From Pseudomonas sp. MWU13-2105 (GTDB taxonomy: Bacteria > Pseudomonadota > Gammaproteobacteria > Pseudomonadales > Pseudomonadaceae): a DNA stretch of 64,000 bases. The stretch is taken from contig NZ_JALLIY010000023.1 in the NCBI RefSeq assembly GCF_023242315.1, positions 62,001-126,000 on the forward strand, written 5' to 3'. The translations under genes and the position numbers were made by a program. Position 1 is the stretch's first letter. Every line of letters starts with the position of its first letter. Positions 52,191 to 60,691 of this stretch are shown piece by piece. A model generated the notes under the pieces. It saw only the letters and a program-made list of their open reading frames with translations, was not told where the DNA came from and ran no database searches.

Positions 52191-53614
52191 GGAAGCTCCT
52201 TGGCATTGGCCTTGTCGTGGTATGGGTGCTCCAGAAAGTACTGCAGGAGCAGTTGCTTGACTGCCGTGGCCGGAAGTTGCTCCGGCAACGGCAGGTCGCA
52301 ATTGGTGATGAGCAAAGGGCTGTGCTGCTGGCTGCTGGGCAGGCGGCCATGGCTGCCACGGATCATCGCGGTGTCCAGCGGGATCAGGTCCATGTAGTAG
52401 CGGAAGCCGAGCTTCTTCTGCAGCAGGCGGCGGGCGATTTTCAGCTTGGGCCAGCGAATCGCCGGGTCGACGAACAGCTCCAGCGGGTCGTAGCCGGGCT
52501 TGCGGTGGATGTCCACGGTGCGGGCGAAGTCGGGGGCCTTGCGGTCGTCGAACCAGTAGTAGTAATCGAACCAGTAACCGGGTGCGGCCACCGCTACCAA
52601 CTCACCGCTGCGCGGGTGATCCAGCTGCCAGGCCCGTTGTTCGGATTTATCCAATACCTGCTCGATGCCCGGCTGGCGCTGCAGCAAGGCCTTGACCTGG
52701 GCCAGGTCCTCGGCCCGGCGTATGTAAACATGGGCGATCTGATGATCGACCACGGCAAAGGCCGCGCTGGCACCGCAGTCGAGCAGTTCCCAGGACAGTG
52801 ACTGGCGGACCTGCAACAGCCCTTCCGAGCGCAACAGGCGATTGACAGAGATCGATTGCCGCACCGGCTCGATACCGTATTCGGACAGCAACATCACTGC
52901 CGCGTCCTGTTGTTCGGCAAAGTCCAGCAGCCGTCCCACCTCGGTGTCGATGGCCCGTAGCTCCGCGGCCAGAGCCGGGTGGTCCGGGCCCAGGCGTTGC
53001 AGGCCATAGTCGAGGTGCGGCAGGTAGACCAGTTGCAGGTCTGGACGATTGAGCTGGAACTCGGCGATGGCGCAATCGACGATCCAGCGGCTGGAGGCAA
53101 TGCCGGCCGCCGGTCCCCAGAAGCCATGAAAGGGGAACTCGCCGATCTGCCGCTCGATGGCTTCGTGTAGCCCAGGCGGATCCGAATACAGGCCGAAGAC
53201 CTTGCGTCCGTCTGCCGGGTAGTGGGGGCGTGGGGTGATGGAGGCTGTCACTTGCGCGTACATGTTGAACCACCAGAACAACTGGCTGCAGCGAAACCCG
53301 GGGATCTTGTGTTGCAGCACCTGCCAGACCTTTTCCCCCTGGATCAGCGCGTTCGGTTGCAGCCAGAAGCGCACCTCGGCCTGGTCGCGAAAGTACCAGC
53401 CATTACCGACGATGCCGTGCTCGGAGGGTGGCAGGCCGGTGAGTATCGAGGCCTGCACCGTCGAGGTGACTGCCGGGAACACCGGTTGCAGTCGAGCCAT
53501 CTGCGCGCTGTCGCGCAGGCGATTGATGCGCGGTGTGGCGTCCCCCAGGAGGGCGGGTGTCAACCCGACCACGTTGATCAGCAGCAGCGGTTTGCGTGAC
53601 TGATCAGAGGGCAT
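52169..53614 (-). CDS. eboF: EboF: type I phosphodiesterase/nucleotide pyrophosphatase-like protein
   Basis: 481 residues of the alkaline-phosphatase superfamily. Metal and nucleophile region: LLINVVGLTPALLGD and TSTVQASILTGLPPSEHG, in which Thr is the expected nucleophile; LLSEYGIEPV supplies later metal ligands. This is the product type at the end of ebo clusters. Start ATG 53614 lies inside eboE (11-base overlap). The reaction in the ebo context is unknown; cleavage of a phosphate ester of the exported intermediate has been proposed in general terms. Confidence 0.85.
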   Translation of the reverse strand: MPSDQSRKPLLLINVVGLTPALLGDATPRINRLRDSAQMARLQPVFPAVTSTVQASILTGLPPSEHGIVGNGWYFRDQAEVRFWLQPNALIQGEKVWQVLQHKIPGFRCSQLFWWFNMYAQVTASITPRPHYPADGRKVFGLYSDPPGLHEAIERQIGEFPFHGFWGPAAGIASSRWIVDCAIAEFQLNRPDLQLVYLPHLDYGLQRLGPDHPALAAELRAIDTEVGRLLDFAEQQDAAVMLLSEYGIEPVRQSISVNRLLRSEGLLQVRQSLSWELLDCGASAAFAVVDHQIAHVYIRRAEDLAQVKALLQRQPGIEQVLDKSEQRAWQLDHPRSGELVAVAAPGYWFDYYYWFDDRKAPDFARTVDIHRKPGYDPLELFVDPAIRWPKLKIARRLLQKKLGFRYYMDLIPLDTAMIRGSHGRLPSSQQHSPLLITNCDLPLPEQLPATAVKQLLLQYFLEHPYHDKANAKELPCGEPYP

Positions 53615-54842
53615 GGCTGCAAGCCTCCCCGGTGGGCAACGGAGAGCTCAGTAATTTGCGCTGTTGCAGCTGCGCTTCGACCCATTGCAGTTCTGTCGCT
53701 ATTCCCTGGAGTTGAGCCTGTTCGGTATGCGGCCGTAGTGGCGCGGGTAGTACGCCCCAGCTGTAGGTCTCGACCTCCAGGACGGGACGGAAGTCGCGGT
53801 GGTCCCCCAGATAGTCGAAGGTTTGCGACAAGGCCGCGTGGCTGCCGCTGAGTTCTGGCAGCAGCAGCTGTTCGCTGAACAGTGGTACATGAAAGTGAAT
53901 TCTCAGCTCCGCGCATTGGGCCAGATCCTTCTCGGCGGCCTCGAGTGCTGCCGGCAGATCCTCCCAGGCCAGGAGTCGACCTTGTCGATCACGGGCTTTA
54001 ACCTGATGCAGGTAGGTGGGTTCGACAAAATCGCCCAAGGCCCGCAGGACCGCCTGGCGTCGCGGCTCGTCCCGAGGCGGGAGACGACAGATCATGGCAC
54101 TGGACAGTTGAATCTTGCCCACCGGCACCGCGGCTAGGCGCAGTCGATCCAGGGACTGATAGCAGTCTTCGAACATCACGGCCTGATGACAGACATCGAA
54201 GCACAGCGCCAGATGTTCGTGGTGCGGGTCGGTGGCTTGCCAATGCTGGAAAAAGGCGATGGCCTGATCGGTGTTTTCCAGTACGCAGTCCGGTTCCATC
54301 TCCAGGCAGAACACGATCTTCTTGCCGGTTTCCCGGTGCAGCCTGGCCAGGGCCTGGGTCAGTTGGCGCAACTGCAGTTCCGCGCCGTGCTGGAGCGCCG
54401 GACTCCAGTGCGCCGCATAGCCCAGCGGTACGCTGGAGATCACCCCCTGGACACAGTCCGACGGCAGCGCGGCCGCCAGCAGTTGCGCCAGTTGCAAGCT
54501 GTATTCCCGGCGGTGCGGGTCGGCCCAATGAGGGCGATAGACTTCGGCCTTGACCGCGCGCCCATGGAACTGGCCGTAGGGAAAACCGTTGAGCGAAGTC
54601 AGCCGCAAGCCACTGCGCTGCAGACACTCGAGGAACGCCTGGCGCGCCGTCAGTTGCTGTAATTGCGCCGCCGCCTGGGCGCTGATCCACAGTCCGCTGT
54701 CCTGCTCGTTGAGTCCGCGCAACTGGCGCACGCCCCGGAAATGCGCCTCGATCGAGGCGCATAACGCGCCGAGTTCGGGGGTGGGGTGCACATTGCCGCA
54801 ATAGCCGATCTGGCGGGGCGTCCAATCCCTGGCCCGACTCAT
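53604..54842 (-). CDS. eboE: EboE: xylose-isomerase-like TIM-barrel protein
   Basis: 412 residues from ATG 54842, which overlaps the eboB stop (ATGA). GYCGNVHPTPELGAL, GLRLTSLNGFPYGQFHG, VFCLEMEPDCVLENTD, LCFDVCHQAVMFED and LRIHFHVPLF carry Glu/His/Asp residues at strand ends as in metal-dependent TIM barrels. This family is named metabolite traffic protein EboE. The upstream extension of the frame is not used, since the ribosome-coupled ATG is clear. Confidence 0.87.
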   Translation of the reverse strand: MSRARDWTPRQIGYCGNVHPTPELGALCASIEAHFRGVRQLRGLNEQDSGLWISAQAAAQLQQLTARQAFLECLQRSGLRLTSLNGFPYGQFHGRAVKAEVYRPHWADPHRREYSLQLAQLLAAALPSDCVQGVISSVPLGYAAHWSPALQHGAELQLRQLTQALARLHRETGKKIVFCLEMEPDCVLENTDQAIAFFQHWQATDPHHEHLALCFDVCHQAVMFEDCYQSLDRLRLAAVPVGKIQLSSAMICRLPPRDEPRRQAVLRALGDFVEPTYLHQVKARDRQGRLLAWEDLPAALEAAEKDLAQCAELRIHFHVPLFSEQLLLPELSGSHAALSQTFDYLGDHRDFRPVLEVETYSWGVLPAPLRPHTEQAQLQGIATELQWVEAQLQQRKLLSSPLPTGEACSHAL

Positions 54843-55723
54843 TTGACCACCGGTTCCTGACCGCGCAGGGCCGAGTTTTCCTGCCATTGCCGGCGCTGAT
54901 CGATGGGCAGGGGGGTGCTGACCAGCGTCTTGTCCAATTGTCCGCTCTGGGCGAAGAAATCCACCGGGTTGTGGAATAGTACCTGCTCGACCTGGGCCTC
55001 GCTGAAGCCGGCTGCCAACATCGCCTGGCCGGTTTTCGGTACCTTGAGCGGGTCGCTGATGCCCCAGTCGGCGGCACTGTTGACCACCATCTTCTCGGTG
55101 CCGTACTCCTGCAACAGGGCGACCATGCGCTGCTCCGACATTTTGGTGTTGGGGTAGATGGAATGACCGCGCCAGCAGTCGCTGTCCAGTACCAAGGGCA
55201 GTGTCAGCTCGTTGAGGTGGTCGATGATCACCAGGTGCTCGGCGATACCTACCTCGCGAATCACCGCCAGGGTGCGTTTGGTGCCACCGATCTTGTCGCG
55301 GTGCGGGGTGTGCACCAGTACCGGCAGATTGAATTGTTTGGCCAACTCCAGTTGCGCGGCGAGGAAGCGGTCTTCTTCCGGGGTGATATCGTCGTAACCG
55401 ATCTCGCCGACCGCGACGACGCCGTCTTTGAGCAGATAACGCGGCAGGATCTCCAGCACTTCATTGGCCACCGACAGGTCGTTGGCCTCCTTGGGGTTGA
55501 GGCCGATGGTGCAGAAGTGATGGATGCCGAACATGCTGGCGCGAAAGCGCTCCCAGCCCAGCAGGGTGTCGAAGTAATCGATGAAGCTGCCGACACTGGT
55601 CCTGGCCTGGCCTTGCCAGAAAGCCGGCTCGATGACCGCGGTGATCCCGGCGGCGGCCATGTTCTGGTAGTCATCGGTGGTTCGGCTGACCATATGAATG
55701 TGCGGGTCGAAGTACTTGGGCAT
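54839..55723 (-). CDS. eboB: EboB: TatD-family metal-dependent hydrolase
   Basis: 294 residues, GAGGAA before ATG 55723. The amidohydrolase metal motif FDPHIHMVSRT is at the start, EIGYDDITPEE and LVHTPHRDK hold the Glu and His ligands, LVIIDHLNE the next His, and VVNSAADWG the Asp. These are the usual TatD/EboB features. Followed directly by eboE with a four-base overlap; 39 bases after eboA. Confidence 0.87.
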   Translation of the reverse strand: MPKYFDPHIHMVSRTTDDYQNMAAAGITAVIEPAFWQGQARTSVGSFIDYFDTLLGWERFRASMFGIHHFCTIGLNPKEANDLSVANEVLEILPRYLLKDGVVAVGEIGYDDITPEEDRFLAAQLELAKQFNLPVLVHTPHRDKIGGTKRTLAVIREVGIAEHLVIIDHLNELTLPLVLDSDCWRGHSIYPNTKMSEQRMVALLQEYGTEKMVVNSAADWGISDPLKVPKTGQAMLAAGFSEAQVEQVLFHNPVDFFAQSGQLDKTLVSTPLPIDQRRQWQENSALRGQEPVVK

Positions 55724-55762
55724 GGTGATTCCTCGTCGAGGGGAGGGGGGAGCCGGTGAGCA

Positions 55763-56545
55763 TCAGTTCGCTGAGGGTCTGGCGGGTGTCGACAGGTGCT
55801 CGCGCCATTCCGGCGGCAAGCGTTGCTCCTGGCTTAGCTCAAGCAGGCGCTGGTGTTGTGGCGGGCTGAGCAGGTCGAAGGCAATCACTTGCGTCAGCCC
55901 GGCGGATACCGTCCGTTCGGCAGCCAGTTGTTCGTCGAGCAGGTCCAGTGCCAATTGGTTGAGGATGACGCTGTGACGCTGTTTCAGACCGACCAGGCGT
56001 CGTATGTCGAGCCCCATGCCCAATGCCTTCAGGACAAGCTGGTGGAATGCCCGTTCGTTGTAGTGGCGTGCCGGGTAGGGGGTGTCCAGGGCGAGGGCGG
56101 CAAACACCTGGCTGTTGCTGGTGCGTCCGGCCTGCAGCGCCAGCTCTACGCAGAGTCCGCGGCTATCGAGCCAGTCCAGGGCTTTCAGGGTGGCGATCTT
56201 TTCCTGGTCGTCGCCCCACAGAAACAGCTGGCGTAGCAACGGCAGTTGCCCGGTTCCGGGTTGTTGCGCCAATACCTGGGCCAGTAGCAACGCCCGCGCC
56301 AGCTGGATCTTGCTCCAGCCGCCAGTGCCGGACGGTGCATGCTCGTTGAGGCTGCGCTTGCACTGGCTGCTCAAGAGCGTCGAAGTGTTGGCATCCGGGT
56401 ACTCGGCGAGCCTCTCTTGTGCCTGGCGCCACCACTGCTGCTCGCTGTGATCGAGCTGTCGGATGAAGGCCTGGTGTTGTTCGGCGAGGCGCTCGTGCCT
56501 CATGACGAGGGCTGTCGAGGCTTGTGCGGTGACGTCCATGTTCAT
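55763..56545 (-). CDS. eboA: EboA domain protein
   Basis: 260 residues from ATG 56545, which overlaps the eboC stop (ATGA); the frame is open far upstream through eboC but that part is antisense-like coding noise. All-helical, with LARALLLAQVLAQQPG, LFLWGDDQEKIATLKALDWL and HYNERAFHQLVLKALGMG, the EboA domain pattern. No catalytic residues known. In Nostoc the ebo cluster is needed to move the scytonemin monomer precursor to the periplasm. Confidence 0.82.
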   Translation of the reverse strand: MNMDVTAQASTALVMRHERLAEQHQAFIRQLDHSEQQWWRQAQERLAEYPDANTSTLLSSQCKRSLNEHAPSGTGGWSKIQLARALLLAQVLAQQPGTGQLPLLRQLFLWGDDQEKIATLKALDWLDSRGLCVELALQAGRTSNSQVFAALALDTPYPARHYNERAFHQLVLKALGMGLDIRRLVGLKQRHSVILNQLALDLLDEQLAAERTVSAGLTQVIAFDLLSPPQHQRLLELSQEQRLPPEWREHLSTPARPSAN

Positions 56546-57432
56546 GTCGGTTTGACCCAGCGCTGGAAGTGTGGAAGCAGGAAAAACACCAGGACGCATA
56601 ACAGGCTGCCCAGTGGCTGGTTGGCCACGGCCAGAACCAGGGCATCGAACAGCGGTAGGGCCGCCAGGCCTGCGCCGATAAAGGCGCGGACCTGCCGTTG
56701 CCGCGGATTGGCCAAGTGTCGCCAGTAGTGCCAGCCCAGCCAGCCGAGCCAGAGCAGCAGCACCGGCCAGAACCAGTAGTTCTCGGCATAGACCGCCAGG
56801 GCCAGCGGGCTCAGCATGAGGATCAGCGGGAGGCGGCTGAGCAACTGGTTGCGATGCTCCTGCCGGGCCAGGTAGGTCAGGCCGCTGATGTAGACGCCAA
56901 GCAAGATCGCGCACAGCCAGATCGGCTCCGGCGGTACCGCCAGGCTGGCCGCCGCGGTGAGGTAGAGAGCCGAGCGGCAGGCGCCCATCAGCCAGACGCT
57001 GTGGGCGTATTTCTTGTGCAGCAGGTTGTAGCCGAAGATGCAGCTCAGTAGCAGGCTCGCGCTGACCAGCAGCCAGTGCGGCTGGTCGATCAGCCGACTC
57101 AGGCCGAGCACCGAGGCGGCGGCGAGTATCAGCAACAGCGCCGTGGCCACGCCCACCTGCCGGCGGCTGACCAGTCCCAGGGTAATGGGCCGGGGGTTGT
57201 GGTGCCGCTGGTCCCAGTCGGCGTCCAACAGATCGTTCAACAGCATGCCGGCCAGGTATAGCGCCGACAGCGCCGCCAGCAGCAGGAGCCACATCAGCGC
57301 CGACGGCGGAGCCAGGGCCCCGGCACTGCTGGACAGCAGGGCGGCGGCGAGGGTATTGGTCCACACCGTGGGCAGGTTGGACACCCGGCCCAGGGTCATC
57401 CAGGTCTTCAGGTTCGGCGATGCCTGGTTCAT
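56542..57432 (-). CDS. eboC: EboC: UbiA-family prenyltransferase-like membrane protein
   Basis: 296 residues with about eight membrane segments. The UbiA Asp-rich motif NDLLDADWDQRHHNPRPI is intact; the second motif is weak (the region LGVYISGLTYLARQEHRNQ). Starts inside the eboD stop (ATGA). Likely the membrane-anchored step of the cluster, attaching or handling a prenyl group. Confidence 0.87.
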   Translation of the reverse strand: MNQASPNLKTWMTLGRVSNLPTVWTNTLAAALLSSSAGALAPPSALMWLLLLAALSALYLAGMLLNDLLDADWDQRHHNPRPITLGLVSRRQVGVATALLLILAAASVLGLSRLIDQPHWLLVSASLLLSCIFGYNLLHKKYAHSVWLMGACRSALYLTAAASLAVPPEPIWLCAILLGVYISGLTYLARQEHRNQLLSRLPLILMLSPLALAVYAENYWFWPVLLLWLGWLGWHYWRHLANPRQRQVRAFIGAGLAALPLFDALVLAVANQPLGSLLCVLVFFLLPHFQRWVKPT

Positions 57433-58733
57433 GGCCCGCAGCCCTCGCTCAAACCGGGCTGCGGGGCGGAGTGGGTCGACAGCCGCAGCAGTGCCTGCTC
57501 CATCAGGGCGCTATCTATTTCATGCAGATCCACCGATTCGCCGATTCGCTTGAGCATGGGAATAGAGAGTTGCCCGCCCAGGTGCTGGCGGAACTCCTCC
57601 AGTCCGAGCATGACCTGTGAGCGCCCTTGTGCATCTTTCAACAGCAGTTCCGGTGGGCACAGGCAGAAACCGAGCTTGAGCAGCAGGCGAAGCACCCGCT
57701 CGGTGTCGGCATTGCTCAACAGGCCCCTGGCATTGGCATAAAGTCCATCCAGGGCCATGCCCACGGCCACGGCTTCGCCATGTCGCAGCCTGTGGTGACT
57801 GAGATTTTCCAGTTTGTGCGCGGCCCAGTGTCCATAATCCAGCGGCCGGCCGTTACCGCGTTCGAACGGGTCACCGGCACCAGTGATGTGCTCCAGGTGC
57901 AGCTCGGCGCAGCGGCGAATGGCATAGCGGCTGGCACGCTGGTCGAAGCTGGCGAGGGCGTCGGCCTGTTGCTCGATCCATTGGAAGAACACCCTGTCCT
58001 TGATCAGCGCCACCTTGACCGCCTCAGCCAGTCCGGCAATCTGGTCACGGCGGGTCAGGCTGGTCAGCAGTTGGAAATCGTTGATCACCGCGGTGGCGGG
58101 GTAGAAGGCTCCCAGCAGGTTCTTTTGGCCGAAAGCATTGATACCGTTTTTTACGCCAATACCTGCATCGTTCTGTGCCAGTACCGTGCTCGGAATGCGG
58201 ATCAGGCGAATGCCGCGATGGAAGGTAGCGCAGGCGTAGCCAACCGCATCCAGCACCGCGCCACCGCCCAGGGCCAGCACATAGCAATGCCGGTCCAACC
58301 CATGATTCAGCATGTCGCCGTACAACTGCTGCAACACCTGTGGATCCTTGCTCAGCTCGCCGGCCGGGACTGCAATCGGCGCGGCCAGCAAGTGCAGATC
58401 CGCGGCATGGCAGGCAAAGTAGGCCTCTATCTGTTTCAGCAGTTGCGGAGCACTTTGCAACAGCTGTTCATCAGCGAACACCAATACGGTCGCCGCAACA
58501 CCGTGCTGGGTTGTCAGTTGGCGGTGCAGGCAGGGATTATTCGGATCGAACAGGTGATCGGTAAACAGCACCGGGTAGTCGTAACTCACCTTGAAGCGCC
58601 CGTGTAGCGGTTGCTCTATGTCTTGCTGCCGAGAGGTCCTGGATAGGCTACGAGCAGCGAGAAACAATCCCGGCAATAAAGTTTCAGTTGGCCGGCTTTG
58701 CAAGAACGCATAATACCCATGGCTGCGCTTCAT
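57429..58733 (-). CDS. eboD: EboD: 3-dehydroquinate-synthase-like protein
   Basis: 434 residues from ATG 58733, with AGAGGG upstream. NAD-binding LALGGGAVLDAVGYACATFH, PSTVLAQNDAGIGVKNGIN, the lysine of AEAVKVALIKD, and metal His in HWAAHKLE and RLRHGEAVAVG are those of dehydroquinate synthase-like cyclases. About 70 residues longer at the N-terminus than AroB, as in EboD and other sugar-phosphate cyclases. Probably makes a cyclic precursor for the pathway. First gene of the operon; the gene-free dif region lies upstream. Confidence 0.87.
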   Translation of the reverse strand: MKRSHGYYAFLQSRPTETLLPGLFLAARSLSRTSRQQDIEQPLHGRFKVSYDYPVLFTDHLFDPNNPCLHRQLTTQHGVAATVLVFADEQLLQSAPQLLKQIEAYFACHAADLHLLAAPIAVPAGELSKDPQVLQQLYGDMLNHGLDRHCYVLALGGGAVLDAVGYACATFHRGIRLIRIPSTVLAQNDAGIGVKNGINAFGQKNLLGAFYPATAVINDFQLLTSLTRRDQIAGLAEAVKVALIKDRVFFQWIEQQADALASFDQRASRYAIRRCAELHLEHITGAGDPFERGNGRPLDYGHWAAHKLENLSHHRLRHGEAVAVGMALDGLYANARGLLSNADTERVLRLLLKLGFCLCPPELLLKDAQGRSQVMLGLEEFRQHLGGQLSIPMLKRIGESVDLHEIDSALMEQALLRLSTHSAPQPGLSEGCGP

Positions 58734-59282
58734 CAAGCATCCCTCTTGAATGTAATGACTGAATCCGTGTCAGCAACTAAAAAACAGCGAGTGGTTTATT
58801 TTAATTAAATAGAGCACCTCCGTCGGAAGTGATGGTTTTATCTGCGATCAATTGTGCTTTAACAGCCAGTTGTGAGCCTAGACGGGCATTTCGTTTTTGC
58901 AAGACAACTTGATGGCTGCAGGTTAGCGCCAGGCCGTCATGGCTGGATCTTCGCTATTTGAATTATTGCGACTGGTTATATGAAGTTTGCTAGCAAGCCA
59001 ATTGGCTGCGGAGCGCAGACATCTGAAAGACAGCGGCACACATGGCGACATTTTGGGGCGCCGAGGCTCCGGACATCCATCACGTCCTGGCGGAGCCGAT
59101 GTGTTCTTGGCAATCTTGGCGGCGGCGGTTTCGATGAGCATGGCGTTGCGCTGGACATCCAGCGTGAAATGCGAGCGAACTGATCTTGCGAAGGATCCTG
59201 GATTTTTAACGAGGAGTGAGCTGGGACGCAAGCAGCCAAGCGTTGATTTATGCGAGCCAGCGCCCACAAGCCAGCACAGAAT
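58734..59282. other. Gene-free stretch upstream of eboD
   Basis: No convincing gene on either strand. An AT-rich patch at 58790-58812 (TTTATTTTAATTAAATAGA) is the likely promoter region of the ebo operon, read leftwards. The part 58980-59230 has overlapping frames on both strands with normal GC but no start signals or recognisable protein, so it may be decayed sequence. Confidence 0.5.
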
Positions 59283-59310
59283 ACTTCGCATAATGTATAT
59301 TATGTTAAAT
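59283..59310. other. Chromosome dimer resolution site dif
   Basis: 28-base XerC/XerD site. The XerC arm is ACTTCGCATAA, the central six bases are TGTATA and the XerD arm is TTATGTTAAAT. Compared with the E. coli dif as I know it, 25 of 28 positions agree, all differences being in the outer XerC arm, which varies between genera. GGGCAGGG octamers (KOPS) point right at all seven places noticed to its left and left at the one noticed to its right. This marks the replication terminus. Confidence 0.9.
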
Positions 59311-59370
59311 TGGATATGCACCCAGACCCCGTCCCGGCACCATGCCTGTCACCCACCTGCGCCAATCGCG

Positions 59371-60127
59371 GTTTAAGTGGAAAGCCCCTCGCTATCCCCC
59401 CTCAAGCCTTGATTTCTGGGGGCTTGAGCGCATCCCATATGCCAATCCGACAGGTTTTTTTAACGAAACCAGTGGAAAAATCTGTTAGGCGAAAACTCGT
59501 AACCTAATGATTTAAAACAACATTTATAAATTAAGCTCGAATGGAATAGCTCTCTAGCCCAAGGAGAAATTAGTGGACTGAGATCCGAAGGTGCGAATCC
59601 ATGGCTGCCCTGAAACCCACGCAAGACAGGGGCTCCAGCGATTTTTGAGGAAATAAGTGGACATTCCAACCCTCCGTTTCCTGAGACGAAATAAGTGGAC
59701 ATTCCATGCTGACAGAGCGCTGCCAAGGTCTTGCCGGAGACCTGCTGAAGCTCAGCGCCCGCTTGCACGCCAGAGCCTAAACCGAAGCCTCTCAAAGCCG
59801 CTGCAACTTCCTCAAAGCCCCGTAATACTGGGCCAGCGCCATACCCACCACCATTCGTCTTGCAATCACGCACTGATGCACGTCGGCTCGCCGCTGCTCC
59901 TGAACGACATGATCATTGACACGGAGCCGGATCGTAGCCTTCCTAGATGGCGCCGCTGTTTATTAAAACAATAAGTGGAAATGCCATGTGCTAATCGTAC
60001 CTAAAAACCCGTGAAACCCACGAAAACATGGCTCTCTCGGGCATTCAACGAAATAAGTGGATGTTCCTGAGGGCGTTTCCATTTAAAAAATTAAATGGAA
60101 AAACCATTCCTGCTTATCCACTCATTT
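59371..60127. repeat. Array of degenerate AAATAAGTGGA repeats next to dif
   Basis: Eight copies of an 11-base core, at 59371, 59466, 59567, 59651, 59689, 59969 and 60051 on the plus strand and at 60117-60127 inverted. Three are perfect, three have one mismatch, one has two and one has three. Perfect copies extend to AAATAAGTGGACATTCC. Two copies are preceded by a related 43-base block (59608-59650 and 60008-60050, both with TGAAACCCACG). Spacing is irregular, so it is not CRISPR. The pattern resembles multiple transposase sites at a Tn7/Mu-like element end, which is inference. Confidence 0.7.
60076..60101. repeat. Perfect hairpin within the repeat array
   Basis: TTTCCATTTAA (60076-60086) and TTAAATGGAAA (60091-60101) are reverse complements with a four-base AAAA spacer. 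It lies between the last direct copy of the AAATAAGTGGA repeat and the inverted copy. Confidence 0.6.
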
Positions 60128-60625
60128 CCTGAGCTCTGCCTGGACTTCGTTGCGGCGCATATCATTCAGTCAATGCAGAGCCTGAAGCGTGAATTACCCA
60201 ACAATTACCACCGACCGCGTGCTGAGAAAAACCGCTCCAAGAAGCCTAACTCCGCATTAAACCCTTAAACCCCAAAAAAGCAAAACTCGCACAATCTGAC
60301 AATATTAGGTTAAATAATTTCTGAGATCGTTCAGAAAGTTCGCAACCCATAAAGAAGCGGAAAGCCAAACTGAAACTGACAATATATAAGTAAATTAACA
60401 AAAATCCCGAGCACGACATAAGGAGTAAAAAAAATACACTAAAAAATTTGCGGAAAAACCAACAGAACAATCGCCTTAGTGCATACTTAAAACCTTTGTC
60501 AAGCCGGAGCTTAAAATTATCTCCGCTGAGCAAGGGTAGTTGCAACAGCGTCTTTCAGGGGCTACCATCGATCAATGTTCATCAGTTCAGATTAGGGAAG
60601 ATGAAAAATGCAGCTGCCCTGCCCT
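60128..60625. other. AT-rich gene-free stretch
   Basis: About 500 bases between the repeat array and the recombinase promoter region. A reverse frame of 99 residues (60246-60545) is rich in Phe and Leu but has no ribosome binding site and looks like AT-driven noise. A KOPS octamer in reverse orientation lies at 60617-60624. Confidence 0.5.
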
Positions 60626-60655
60626 AACTTCCAGTTACTTCCATTACTGGAAGTT
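60626..60655. promoter_or_regulatory. Inverted repeat upstream of the recombinase gene
   Basis: AACTTCCAGT (60626-60635) and ACTGGAAGTT (60646-60655) are exact reverse complements around ten bases, 36 bases before the recombinase start. Candidate operator or recombinase-binding core. Confidence 0.5.
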
Positions 60656-60691
60656 CTTAATCACCGCAAAATCATACGGTAGTGCACCAAC

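Noticed and set aside
56546..57364. Upstream extension of eboA to 533 codons
   Set aside because: The extra part lies in another frame of eboC and has Pro/Ala/Arg-rich shadow composition; the ATGA overlap gives the real start.
58923..59376. Overlapping frames on both strands around dif
   Set aside because: No start signals, one runs across dif itself; no conserved motif seen.
59371..60127. CRISPR array
   Set aside because: Repeats are short, degenerate and irregularly spaced, one is inverted, and there are no cas genes.
60246..60545. Small reverse-strand hydrophobic frame, 99 residues
   Set aside because: Phe/Leu richness follows from the AT-rich sequence; no ribosome binding site, no neighbour context.
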